This document shows, piece by piece, positions 1 through 10,425 of a stretch of DNA of 64,000 nucleotides (position 1 is its first letter; each line of letters begins with the position of its first letter). The notes beneath the pieces are model-generated. The model was not told where the DNA came from. It made no database searches and saw only the letters and a list, made by a program, of their open reading frames with translations. The position numbers and the translations under genes were made by a program. This DNA comes from Apiotrichum sp. Y4204 (taxonomy: Eukaryota > Basidiomycota > Tremellomycetes > Trichosporonales > Trichosporonaceae): NCBI GenBank assembly GCA_025531455.1, contig JAMYHL010000090.1, positions 62,001 through 126,000 on the forward strand, written 5' to 3'.

Positions 1-163
1 CCGCGCCGCTCCTGCTACTGGGCGGCACACAGCGCAGCACGCCCGCCTGTCTACAAAAAAAGGGTACTTGTCGCCTGCTCAGCTCGTCTGCTCGGCCTGG
101 CCCGCCGCCTGGCCTCGGCCTCGCGGCCACTCAGTCTCGGCCCAGTCTCCCGTCCTGATCCGC

Positions 164-2521
164 CTACGAAATGACCATGGGCTCTGACCGCTCGTCACCG
201 GTCGTGCGCTCAAACGCTTTTGTGGCGAAATACCTGGGAATTAATATAGATTCTAGATGCAATCATGCGATCACGCAATCGCACAATGATCGTGAGACAC
301 GATCGCGAAGCGATCGGCTCGCGCTCGTGTACTCACCGCACGTCCGCGTCAGAGTCCTCCTGGAGCTTTCTCAAGGTCGGGAGGATGCGGCGCTGGATGA
401 GCTCCTGTCCCTCGGGGTCGTTGGCCAGCACAGCAGCCAGGGTCTCGAGGCACTTGGCGACGTTGAAGCGAATGTTCGGGATCGGGTCATTGACAAGCTG
501 GAGCGCGGCGTCGAGCACCGTGTCACGGATGATCGCAGTGTTGAGCGAGGGGGCCATGGTGGTGATCGCAAAGATGGTCGTCATGCGGTACAGGTAGTTT
601 GGGTGCTCGCCCATCTGGAGGACCTTGGGGATGATGGTGGTGCGCGCCCACTCGACACCAAAGACATCAGTAAGCTTCTTGAGGTTGATGGTCGCGGCCT
701 CGCGGATGCTGAACACCGTGTCGCCGAGCCACGACATGCAAAGCTGGCCGAGCTTGTCGTCAAAGAACTGCACACCGAGCTGCGTCGCGAGCAAAGGAAT
801 GTACTCGATTATCGCCTGGCGCACACGCCACTGCTTGTCCTCGGCGAGCTCGATGATCGCAGGGAGGAGCGCCTGCGACAGGCGGTCAATGCCAATGACA
901 GTGTTGACAAGCTCAATCTTCGAGATGAGGTTGAGGCGCACGTCGCTAAACTCGTCCTTGAGCAGGTGGAGGAACAGCGGCAAGAGGTGCTCGGTGGTAG
1001 CCTCCTTGCCGAGCAGCGGGGCGAGGCCGGATATCTGCATGGCGAGAGCGGCACGGACGTGCTGGCTCGTGTCGGCAGTGAGGTCGCGGACGCATGGGAG
1101 GATACGGGAAAGAATCACCTCGCGGTCGATGAGCTTGCAGAAACCAGGGACCTGGCCGGCGGCGGCCGTGCGCACTTCGGCCTCATTGTCCTTGAGGAGG
1201 CCGACAAACGCACCCACAAGGTCGTCACGAACAATATCGGCGCCCACGCTTTCCGCAAGACCGACAAACTCATTCGCAACCATGTAGCGCACACGCCAGC
1301 TCTTGTCTCCCACGCTCGAGCGGAGCGGCTCAAGAAGGTGTTCCTTGGTCTCCTCGGGGGAGAGGTTCGAGGCAATAGCAATAAGGTCAGGAATGGTCAA
1401 AAGACGGACAGAGTCCTGGTCGTCGGTCGCCAGGCGGCGGTAGAGGGGGATGAGCTCGTTAACAATGATAGAGTGCTGGTTGGGCACAGATGCAATCGAC
1501 TTGGCAAACGGCTACGCGTCAGCGACATACCTCCAGTTTCACTCACTCCGAGGGCACGCGCAGCGGCACGGCGGACCATGGGTGTGTCGTCCTGGCAGAG
1601 ACCGGTGAACAGACGGCGCATCTCCTCCTGGGCCTCGGGCGTCGCGAGCGGGTAGGGCGCGGCGACAAGAGCACATGCCGAGGTGCGCGACGTGAACCAG
1701 TCGCCCTTGGCGAGTCGGCGCAACAGGGGAATAAAGTACTGGTCAATCTGCTCGGCGGAGAGCGCTGTCGAGATGGTGGAGATGGACTCGGCGGCCTAAA
1801 ATTAGTGATGAAGCGCGCTTCTTCTCACCTTGTCGCGGACAAGAGTCTCCTCGACGGCAGCAAGGTTCTCGAGCGGGCCAAGAATGGTCCACGCGTACTG
1901 CTGGCCACCGACGTAGTCGGTAAAGCTGCCGAGCTCCTCGGCCAGGACTAGGAGGACCTCGTCCTCGTCATCGAGCTGGTCCTGGGGCGTCAGTGATGAA
2001 GAATAGACGGGGAATGGTGTGGAAAGGACAGCCGCGGGGCAAGGTTCGTTGCACACGACAATTACACGGCACGCCGACTGGCATCCCATGATTTAAATCG
2101 TCGACGGAAATCCCAGCTCAGCCCGGGGTCACCAGCCCCGGCAGTGCGGAGCCAGCACAGCAGGCGCCAGCGGTGACGAATCGTGAGATTTCGACGGCGT
2201 GCAAGCGTCGGTACAGCCATCGACGTTATGTCCGCTACATGTGCAAGTCGAGGTCACGCGTCTGGTGGTCCCACCGCGCGCGCCGATCACTCTTTCCCTC
2301 CATTCTCCTCCCCATTCACCCCTATTCCTCTCCCAAACATCCACTCTCGTACGCACCTGGAGGAAAGGGAGGAGCTCGTCACGGGTCCTGGCGGGGCCGA
2401 GCGCGAGCGCAATGGTGCTGAGGCGGCGGATCGAGCTGAGGCGGAGGACGACGTCGTCCGACTTGAGCTCGTCCATGAGCAGGTGGATGGGGTAGAGCGA
2501 CTGCCCGGCGGGAGAAGACAT
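164..2521 (-). CDS. TPD3: PP2A scaffold subunit A (PR65/TPD3), HEAT-repeat protein
   Basis: Structural subunit of protein phosphatase 2A, which bridges the catalytic C and regulatory B subunits. Exons on the minus strand are 2521-2357, 1981-1829, 1795-1547, 1511-337 and 233-164, giving 603 aa, close to the usual size of about 590. HEAT helices run the whole length. Family signatures visible include [39 protein letters not shown] and [10 protein letters not shown]. The last exon is easily missed: the donor GTGAGT at 336 and acceptor at 234 add YFATKAF plus a short polar tail ending at the TAG at 164. Introns are 375, 33, 35 and 103 nt, so the first is unusually long. The ATG at 2521 begins MSSPAGQS, and continuity with known PR65 proteins across all four joins supports the model. 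The identification is firm; the exact C-terminal tail is inferred. Confidence 0.93.
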
Positions 2522-3376
2522 GTTGGGTGTATGTGTGCGCGCGGGGTGGGCTGGAAGAGGGGAAGAGGGGGGGAGGACGCTAGTGTTGATTTTGAGCGGG
2601 CTGTCTTGTCAACACGTCGTCTGGGGGCGCTGCGCTGCGGTTGGGGGATGCGTTGCTTGCGCTGTCCAGCTGTCCTTGTCTGGTGGCTGGCAAAAGGAGA
2701 GAGCGGGTGTTCCTGAGAATAATAACAGTGAGTGCTGTGAAAAGAATATGGGAGAGGAGAACTAGAGGGAGGAGGTGGTGGTGGTGATGAGCTCAGTTTG
2801 GATGGTGACGAGGCGCGTACCCAGAGCGCACTGCACACCACAGCAGACAGAGCACAATGAGAGCCCATCCCCCCCCCGTCACACACACAGGGTCCGCTCC
2901 CACTTTGTTAGCTTCCCCTCTTCTGTGTGTGTGTTGTCTCTGCCTTGTGCCTTCCCTCGCCCCCTAGTGGTGCAGTCTTCCCGCACACTCATACTCTATT
3001 CTATCCCCCTGCTTTGAATAGTTTTTTAGTGCCAGGAATCGCGTGACATGCACGTGAGCTTCACGTTTTGCCGGTGCCACTTCCGGAATTAACCGGCAGA
3101 CGCACAGACGATCAGACGATGGATCTCTGACGTCGGGTTGACTGGATGTTACTCGTGTGTTGCGTCGAACTTGTTGCGTCGAACAAAACCATTAGACAAT
3201 AAATGAGGCGAATGCCGTCCTTGCGCTGCACTCCAATGCACACTATTATCGCTCTCAGACATGATCAGGTGCATCTAGGCCGAACACAACAGGTCTTCTA
3301 CGGGGGTTGTTAAACGAAAATGGGGGGCTTTTTGGCTTCTGCTTTGGGATCCGACAAACACTGACTTTCTCTCCAT
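2522..3376. other. Intergenic region, promoter/leader of the PP2A scaffold gene
   Basis: This holds the upstream region of the minus-strand TPD3 gene and the 3' flank of the Hsp110 gene. Next to the TPD3 start the minus strand is CT-rich, as is usual for fungal leaders, and there is a C run near 2870-2878. Short open frames here show no recognisable protein. No clear TATA box was seen. Confidence 0.6.
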
Positions 3377-5959
3377 CTAGTCAATGTCCATCTCGTCCTG
3401 GGCAGGCGCGGGCGCGGGCTCCTCCTGCTTGGGGGTCTCGGTCGTGGACGCCTTGGGCTTGGGGCGGTTCATGATCGACGCGCACGAGTACTGCACGTCG
3501 TCCTTGCGCGCGTTGATGTCCTTCGAGGTGATGATCGGGTCGACGTTCTTGGGCTTCTCCGACTGGCGGAAGAGCTGGTCCTCAAGCCACTGCTGCGCGA
3601 GCGCGGCCTTCTCAATCACCTTCTGCTTGTCCTCCTCGGCAATGTGCGCGTACTGCTCCTCGCCGTTCTGCGCCTTGGAGAGGAACTCGGAGCAGACCTC
3701 GCGGAGGCCGGCGGCCGCGCGGGGGCGCTCCTCGTTCTCGCGCCAGCGGTGAACAATCTTGTCGCCAATCTTCTTGAGCTCGTCAAGCTTGGCGACGTAT
3801 GCCGACTTGGTGGCGTCCTCACCCTCGTCGCTGTAGAGCCAGTCCTCGGCGGCGCTGAGGCCAGCAAGGAGCTTCTCCTTCTCGGGTCCCTGGACGTACG
3901 CACGGTAGCGGTCCTCGAGCTTGCCGCGCATGTCGTAGACGTACTCCTCGAGGGCGTTCTTGCGCTCCTCAGTCTCCATGACGAGCTTGTCCTCGGCGTG
4001 CATCTTGCCCTCCTTCTCGACCCAGAGGTTAATAGCCTCCTCGGGGAGAGTGTTGTACTGGGCAACAGTGGGGAAGTCGCCCTTGCGGACAATCTTCTTG
4101 ACCATCTTCTTCTCCTCAACCTTGTCCTCGCCCTCGCCCGTGGTCACAGTCTCCTCCTTCTCGACCTCCTCGACCTGGTAGGCGCCCTCAAAGTTGAGGA
4201 TGCCGTGGAGGTTGAGGCGGGCCTTGACCTTGACGCAGGCAAGGTCACCCGAGGCGGTCTTCTGGACGTTCTTGACGGTGTAGCGGCCAATCTCGGGGTT
4301 GGTGCCCTTGGGGAGGTGGGCAGCGGGAGCGTACTTGGCCTCAAGAGCGAAGGGGCCCTGGCGGTAGAAGGTGAGGATCTTGGTGGAGGGGATGGCGTTG
4401 CCCTGGGGGAAGACGGTGAGCTCGGTGTCCTCGTCGGGGTTTCCGGGCTCCTTCTCCCACGAGACCTGGATGGGGTAGGGGGTGATGTCGTGGACGGCAA
4501 ACTCGCGGACACGGAAGACGGGCGACAGCGAGGCGCAGGCAAAGGTGGCACCGCGGGCAACAGCCTCGTCCGAGTTGAGGGTGAACGAAAGAGTCTTGCC
4601 CTTGAAGAAAGACTGGATGCGCTCCTTGATGGCAGGGACACGGGTGGAGCCACCGATGAGCTCGACGGCGTCAATCTGGTCAATGGTGAGACCGGCAGTC
4701 TGGAGAGCCTCCTCGAGGGGGTTGTTGAAGCGGCTAAGGAGGTCGGTAACGAGACCCTCAAAGGCCTCACGGGTGAGGGACGACGTGGCGTCGACATCGT
4801 TCATGAGCGACTCGACGTTGATAGGGCCCTCAGAGTTGGCGGAGAGAACCTTCTTGAGGCGCTCACAGCCGGCGGTGAGACGGAAGATGGCCTTGGGCGA
4901 AGAGAAGACGTCAATCTTGTACTTGGCGTTGAACTCCTTGGCAAAGTGCTGGACAAGGGCGTAGTCAAAGTCACGGCCACCAAAGTTGCGGTCGTAGGCG
5001 GTCGACTTGACGGTGAGCTGGCCCTTGGAGAAGGCGACAACGGCAACCGAGTAGTACGAGTGGCCAATGTCGACAAAGCAGACGTGGCGGGGCTTCTCAG
5101 GGTCCTCGGGGAGGTCAGCCTTGGTGATACCGTAGCCGAGGGCGACAGCGGTGGTGTCGTTGATCAGGCGGAGGGGGTTGAGGCCGGCGATCTGAGCGGC
5201 GTCGAGGACGGCGCGGCGCTGCATGTCGGTGTACCAGCCGGGGATGGCAATGACGACGTCCGAGATGGCCTGCTTGAGCTCGGCGGCGGCAGTGTCACGG
5301 AGCTTGCTGAGGTAGGCACCGACGAGCTGGGTGTAGGAGAACTCGACGGGCTCGCCGAGGTACTGGACCTTGACACCGGTCTGGCCGTCGACGGTGACCA
5401 TCTCGGCGTTGACAAACTTCTTCTCAAACTCGGCAATCTCGGGGTCCGCCGGCGAGCGGCCGATGAGACGGACGAGCGAGCCAACAGTGTTCTTGAAGTT
5501 GGAGGTCTCGGCGGTCTTGGCGGGCTCACCGATCAGACGCTGGCGCGGGGTAAACGACACGAGCGACGGAGTGGAGCGGTTCGAGACCTCATTGGTGACA
5601 ATGTCGATACCACGGTGGCGGGCAACACCAATCTTCGACGACAGGTTGCCGAGATCAATACCGACGACGGACTGGAGTTAGTTACAAGTCACGGGGAAGC
5701 GGTGATGGGCGCAGAGAAGGTCGCAGCGGCAGAGCGAGCGGGCAGCACGGAGGAGCAGCGTCAAGGCGAAGCGCAAGAGAAGGATGATGAGGTCGTGGAG
5801 GTCCACAACATTCTCCTCGACGTCAAGTCGATATCCATCACCATGCGCCTCGCTGTCGTCTCCGCGAATCCGAACGCGCCGAGAGGTTGTCCGCCGCGCG
5901 CGAGGTGCCGGAGGTGGGTCGGCCTGGTGATTGAGACTGGAACTGGGACTCACCGCCAT
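3377..5959 (-). CDS. SSE1: Hsp110-family chaperone / Hsp70 nucleotide exchange factor (SSE1-like)
   Basis: Cytosolic Hsp110, expected to act as nucleotide exchange factor and holdase for Hsp70. Two exons, 5959-5954 (ATG GCG only) and 5671-3377, give 766 aa. The first exon is proposed because the large exon starts inside the ATPase domain: joining M-A to SVVGIDLGNLSSKIGVARH restores the normal N-terminus, and donor GTGAGT at 5953 with the acceptor at 5672 keeps the phase (282-nt intron). The ATPase domain covers roughly residues 1-390, including CFVDIGHSYYS and ELIGGSTRVPAI. A beta region and a long acidic insertion around 500-530 (VEEVEKEE, GEGEDKVEEKK) follow, which are typical of Hsp110 rather than Hsp70. 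The C-terminus ends in EMDID, resembling the acidic tail of cytosolic Hsp70/110. An antisense frame spans the gene and is treated as a shadow. Confidence 0.95.
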
Positions 5960-6214
5960 GATGGATTTTAGATACTATAAGATGAATGGGGGAGGGGAAA
6001 AGGGGGGGAGAGTGAGAAATGCAAAAGTGTCCTAAATGATATATGCACGCAATGCACAGGATCCGTTAGGTCTTTTGGGTGGGGAGTGGTGGTGGACAAG
6101 AAGGAGGAGAGAGTTGATGGCGATGACAAGCAGCGACGACGACCAGCACCAGTGGTGGTACCCTGGCTGGCCTCTGCCCCTTGCTGGCTGGAGAACTCCA
6201 CTTTTCGGTAGCAC

Positions 6215-6229
6215 CTTCGACAAAGTTCC
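6215..6229 (-). promoter_or_regulatory. Heat-shock-element-like site upstream of Hsp110
   Basis: Read on the minus strand the site is gGAActTTGtcGAAg: three five-base units in the alternating GAA/TTC arrangement, with one mismatch in the middle unit (TTG for TTC). It lies about 255 bp upstream of the Hsp110 ATG, a sensible distance for Hsf1 control of a chaperone gene. The match is seen directly; binding is inferred. Confidence 0.6.
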
Positions 6230-6412
6230 AGCAAAAAAAAAAAATGGTGCAAAAAAGTTGGCAGCCTCGCGTGGCTTTCTAATTCATCAGCAACGGTTTT
6301 TGTAATTGTCCGCACAGTGCATTACTACTCTTTTGTATTCATAATTTTGCAGCAACGACCACCAATTCTGTGTTATCAAAGGGCCGAAAAACCGGTCTGC
6401 CTTCGGCTCCGC

Positions 6413-6420
6413 TTCCAGAA
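6413..6420. promoter_or_regulatory. Second, two-unit heat-shock-type inverted repeat
   Basis: TTCCAGAA is a perfect TTCnnGAA pair about 455 bp upstream of the Hsp110 start. Two units alone are weak, but the proximity to the site at 6215-6229 makes cooperative use plausible. Confidence 0.35.
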
Positions 6421-6517
6421 TGACGTGGAATACAAAGGGACAAGTGACCAGAAAGAATGACGTGTTCTCCACGCGATATTCACGCATCATTTCACGCAGC
6501 TTCTGAGCTTCTGTCTC

Positions 6518-6526
6518 GTCACGTGA
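6518..6526. promoter_or_regulatory. GTCACGTGA box (bHLH/Cbf1-type E-box)
   Basis: The 9-mer GTCACGTGA contains the CACGTG core with the flanks preferred by Cbf1-like bHLH factors. It lies about 560 bp upstream of the Hsp110 start. The same 9-mer recurs at 12822, 14028 and 28067, all intergenic. Confidence 0.4.
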
Positions 6527-7674
6527 TAACAGACGAGCCCTTTCTCCGGGAGAATTACGTATCCCCCTCATCGCCTTGATGCGACTGATTTGTTTTTCCG
6601 ACACGTCCGGCCTGCACCACGAAAGCACACAATGCACGCAACCCATCCCCGACGCCACGACGACCAGCCCCCCTCTCAATCACGACTAGTCCCATCCCGT
6701 GTCCCTGGGTCCTTCATTCAGCCTTTGTTTTTTCTGCTTGGCATCGCTTGCCAAGGAGAGAGCAACTCCAGATATCCAGAGATCTAGAGCTCATCTGCGC
6801 TCGTAGTACTTGGGAGTCATGTGGCGTCCCTGCCATCGCGCTCTCTGCGCTGGACAGACAGAAGGATGGCGTCTGCTCGTTGAGCAACGCCCCCGACAAG
6901 CTCGACATGTCGCTTATGAAAGCACAGGGAAGCTTGTGGGCTAAGGGCTATCTGGAGTGTTGGCCGTGCACGTACAACATCGTGGCCGTGCATATTTCCT
7001 TACTGACATCCAAGGAAGACTGAGACTCTCCACACATCCACACACTGCATCCTCAAGCTTCCTCTTTGAGCGACTCAACTGCTTCTATCCCTGATTCCAT
7101 CCCCCCCCCCCTACTGACGACCATTCTGTCATTAACATGAGCGTGACTCGCGCTCTCCACGAGCAACACACCGCAGCCGTTCTTCCCCCGTTTCCCAAGT
7201 CCCGATCGCCTCATGGAGAATACAGGGTCATCCAAGACATCCATTCACAACTCGCGATCTACCACATTTGGGAGCCGGCCGCAAGGCTCTCTCCCCGATG
7301 TTCGGTACTGTCGCGGCGGCGTCATGAATGGGGGGCTGGCATGGCGCCGTCTTGATATTTAGTGCGCCGGCTCTGCCAATCGCATACACGACGGCCGCGC
7401 GGAGACAGGGTTGTGCGCCATGTGCGGCCGTAGTGGTGGCATGGTGGCATCTATGTGGGGAATGAGAGGATGGGAATAGACTACTGCGCATTCTCCGTGC
7501 TGCTCGCCCGGCTCGGCTGACGAGAATCATTGGTGGATGGTCTCGGCCAGGCTGGAACTGGAATGGAGGATCGTCTGGCGTACTGGCGTCGCAATGCGTC
7601 ACCAGTCGGGGTCCGGCCCTGCCATGGCGCTTTGGATCTTCGCCCCCAGAAGTCTCTGATCTCGAAGACCGATA

Positions 7675-7691
7675 GGGGGTATATATCCCCC
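7675..7691 (+). promoter_or_regulatory. TATA box inside a G5/C5 inverted repeat
   Basis: Five G, then TATATAT, then five C make a near-perfect 17-bp palindrome centred on a TATA element, 152 bp upstream of the expansin-like ATG. A canonical TATA suggests a regulated, possibly highly induced promoter. The function of the flanking G/C arms is unknown. Confidence 0.6.
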
Positions 7692-7842
7692 GCCTCCCAC
7701 ATCTTTCTTCCCCATCGCACTGATCACGCTCTGGCAGCGTCCGCTCTGGCAGCACCGACACCGACACCGACGACGACGGCTCCCCCACCGACGACACCAA
7801 CGGCACCGACCTCCAACCCCCGACCCCCGCCCGATCTCCAAG

Positions 7843-10071
7843 ATGGGCACAATACGCACGCTGGGCCTCCTCGCCCTCCTCCCCCTCCTCGCGGCCACGG
7901 CACGCGCAGAGGATAACAACCCCCGTGACGCCGCCGAGGCCGAGTATACGCCGAGCCACGCGCCGCACGCATCCATTTTAGCCGGCAAGCGCCTCATCAA
8001 GGTCAAGAAGCGGCAGTGCGCGCCCACGACCCTCGCCTCGGCGTTCACCTCGTCCGCGACCGAGTCGACTGATGAGGAATCAAAGGAATCCACCCAGCCG
8101 GCCGCGACGCAGACGGGAATCCCGCCCCCAGCGCAGAATAACGGCCAGCAGGTGACGACCGAGACCGCCATCGTGTGGTGGTCCTCGCATGTCCCGGTCT
8201 GGTCCTCGCGTGTTCCAGTGTGGAGCTCGCACGTTCCCGTCTGGAGCTCCGCCGTGCCCGTCTGGTCCTCCCATGTCCCCGTCTGGTCGTCTCATGTCCC
8301 CGTTTGGTCCTCCGTCGTCCCCGTCTGGTCATCCGTCGTTCCCCCATGGAGCTCCGTCGTTCCGCCCTGGTCCCCGCCGGCAATCACCGCAACGCCAACC
8401 GCGCATCCATCGTCACAGCCCTCGGCGGAGCCCTCGGCGGAGCCCTCGGCAGAACCCTCGGCCCAGCCCTCTGCCCAGTCCTCAGTAGAGCCCTCCGCAG
8501 AGCCCTCGGCCGAACCCTCGCCCTCGGCCTCCGCGCCCCAGTCGTCGGAATCGTCGCAATCATCGAGCGGATCGGCTGCGCCATCCGTCTCGTCTACGGC
8601 CGCGCCGACGGCTGTGCCGTCGGTCCCGCCATCATCGGTGTCTGCATCGGGTGCCTCCTCCATGGCGCCAGAGTCCTCGGTCGAGCCCTCCCCCGAGCCC
8701 TCGAGCGAGCCCTCGTCAACCGCCCCGCAGTCCTCAGAGCTGCCTCAGCCGTCCTCGACGTCCGAGTCGCTGTCGCCCTCGGCGTCCCCCACCCCGTCAT
8801 CAGCGCCTTCATCATCTGAGCTGGTCTCATCCTCCGTGGCGCCCTCGTCTTCTGAGGCGCCTTCGTCTTCAGAGTCACCGTCCTCCATGGTGCCCTCGCC
8901 TTCCCCCTCGAAGACGGCGTCGCCCTCACCCTCATCGGAGGCGCCGTCGTCTTCGGAGTCGCCCTCGCCCTCCGCGGTGCCCTCGCCCTCGGTATCGTCT
9001 TCGATCTCACCGTCTCCCGAGCCGTCATCCTCGACAGAGCCATCCTCTACGACCGAGCCACCCGCGTCTTCGGCGTCGCCCTCGTCCTCGGTCTCGCCCT
9101 CGCCCTCGGCGTCTCCCGAACCATCGCCTTCGCCGGAACCGTCGTCCACGGAAGCACCCGCGTCGTCTGCGTCCTCCGAGCCCACTTCCTCCCAGACGCC
9201 GTCGTCCTCCGCGGCCCCCACGTCCTCCGAAACGCCGGCGTCCTCCGCGGCTCCCACTTCCTCCGAGATGCCTCCTTCCTCGGAAATCCCCTCATCGTCG
9301 GAAATCCCTACGTCTTCGGAGGCTCCCCCATCGTCAGAGATCCCTTCGTCGTCTGCGACTCCTTCGCCTTCAGAGGCTCCTTCCTCCTCTGAGACCCCCT
9401 CGTCCTCGGAGACCCCCTCGTCCTCGGAAACGCCCTCTTCGTCGGCTGTGCCTTCGTCTTCGGCGTCTCCGTCGCCTTCTCCCTCGCCTTCTCCCTCGCC
9501 TTCTCCCTCGCCTTCTCCCTCGCCATCCCCCTCGCCATCCCCTTCGCCCTCCCCTTCGCCATCTCCGTCGCCCTCATCGAGCACGTCCTCCGCCCCGCCC
9601 AAGCCCACCGGCCCCATCACGGTCGACCGCGACGGCGTCGGCCCGTTCCATGGCGAGGGCACGTGGTTCCAGGTCGGCCTTTCCGCGTGCGGAACCTACG
9701 ATACGGACACGATGCCAGTCGTCGCCATTGGAGAGGAGCTCTTCGACACGTGGCCGGGGTACAACGGACTGAACCCAAACAACAACCCCGTCTGCGGCAA
9801 GCACATCCGCATCAACTGGGGCGGCCGCAGCCTCGTCGTGGAGGTAACTGACCGATGCCCCGGTTGCACGAAGCGGTCGCTCGACCTGAGTCCCTCGGCG
9901 TTTGAGCACTTTGCGCCCCTCGGCGTCGGCCGCTTCAATGACGGATACACAAAGGACCTCACCTGGGAGTGGGTTTCGGGCCAGGGGCGCCTCCCCGAGC
10001 TGCCCCTCGTGTGGAACATGACCTGGGTACCGTACGACCAGCTCATGAAGGAGTACGGGTACACGGGCTGA
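7843..10071 (+). CDS. Secreted expansin/barwin-like double-psi beta-barrel protein with Trp heptads and Ser/Pro stalk
   Basis: Single-exon 742-aa protein. Residues 1-22 form a signal peptide (LLALLPLLAATARA). A dibasic KKRQ at 55-58 looks like a Kex2 site. Residues about 110-177 carry nine tandem heptads of the type VWSSHVP. Residues about 180-588 are a Ser/Pro/Glu-rich, probably O-mannosylated stalk ending in a pure Pro-Ser run. Residues about 591-742 form a double-psi beta-barrel as in barwin, expansin, loosenin and RlpA: it includes GTWFQVGLSACG and VTDRCPGC, with the conserved Asp, followed by LDLSPSAFEHFAPLGVG. Such domains loosen or bind wall polysaccharide, usually without hydrolysis. 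There is no GPI signal, so it is probably secreted or wall-bound. The promoter has a TATA box. Long frames on other strands inside the stalk are shadows of its low-complexity codons. Confidence 0.88.
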   Translation: MGTIRTLGLLALLPLLAATARAEDNNPRDAAEAEYTPSHAPHASILAGKRLIKVKKRQCAPTTLASAFTSSATESTDEESKESTQPAATQTGIPPPAQNNGQQVTTETAIVWWSSHVPVWSSRVPVWSSHVPVWSSAVPVWSSHVPVWSSHVPVWSSVVPVWSSVVPPWSSVVPPWSPPAITATPTAHPSSQPSAEPSAEPSAEPSAQPSAQSSVEPSAEPSAEPSPSASAPQSSESSQSSSGSAAPSVSSTAAPTAVPSVPPSSVSASGASSMAPESSVEPSPEPSSEPSSTAPQSSELPQPSSTSESLSPSASPTPSSAPSSSELVSSSVAPSSSEAPSSSESPSSMVPSPSPSKTASPSPSSEAPSSSESPSPSAVPSPSVSSSISPSPEPSSSTEPSSTTEPPASSASPSSSVSPSPSASPEPSPSPEPSSTEAPASSASSEPTSSQTPSSSAAPTSSETPASSAAPTSSEMPPSSEIPSSSEIPTSSEAPPSSEIPSSSATPSPSEAPSSSETPSSSETPSSSETPSSSAVPSSSASPSPSPSPSPSPSPSPSPSPSPSPSPSPSPSPSPSPSSSTSSAPPKPTGPITVDRDGVGPFHGEGTWFQVGLSACGTYDTDTMPVVAIGEELFDTWPGYNGLNPNNNPVCGKHIRINWGGRSLVVEVTDRCPGCTKRSLDLSPSAFEHFAPLGVGRFNDGYTKDLTWEWVSGQGRLPELPLVWNMTWVPYDQLMKEYGYTG

Positions 10072-10425
10072 TCGCCTGGCGCGACGGCCCGGCTGCTGGA
10101 CAGCGTGCCCTCCCGCCCTGGTCTTTCTTGATGTTCCACTCTTTAAATCCCAAAACCCAGCCCTCCCAGGACAATGAGTCTCGTTCCGCGCCGTAATGCC
10201 ACGGACAATGGCCGTCAAAGTACGCCCGGCGCGTTAATATATAGTTAGTTTTATAGTTTGTCTGAGATGCATCTCTTTTGGTCTGCCACGATCGGCGCAG
10301 TATCCCTCTCCAAACGCGATTTGCAAGCGCCCAGCGATGCTGGATCGGTGACAGAGAAAGGAGCCGGAACGCAAGTGTGAGATAGTCCGGTTGGAACAGC
10401 TTGCATGATGATGTTGATTGCAGTA
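10072..10425. other. Convergent 3' intergenic region
   Basis: Shared 3' flanks of the expansin-like gene (plus) and the F-box-type gene (minus). It includes an AT-rich stretch near 10234-10260 (TTAATATATAGTTAG) that may hold processing signals. No gene seen. Confidence 0.5.

Larger units (their letters stand above)
5960..7842. other. Divergent intergenic region between Hsp110 and the expansin-like gene
   Basis: About 1.9 kb that serves as promoter for both neighbours. It contains heat-shock-element-like sites and a GTCACGTGA box on the Hsp110 side and a TATA box on the expansin side, listed separately. An A-run lies at 6233-6243 and a C-run near 7101-7110. Small open frames (for example minus 6287-6679) have no recognisable domains, splice support or leader, so I call no gene here. 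Confidence 0.6.

Noticed and set aside
171..1655. 494-codon plus-strand frame
   Set aside because: It lies entirely antisense to TPD3, whose protein matches a conserved family over its whole length; the antisense product is Arg/Glu/Val-rich without domains.
8745..9662. 305-codon minus-strand Asp/Glu/Gly-rich frame and the 373-codon Arg/Pro-rich plus frame at 8651-9772
   Set aside because: Both are alternative readings of the Ser/Pro-coding low-complexity stalk of the expansin-like gene.
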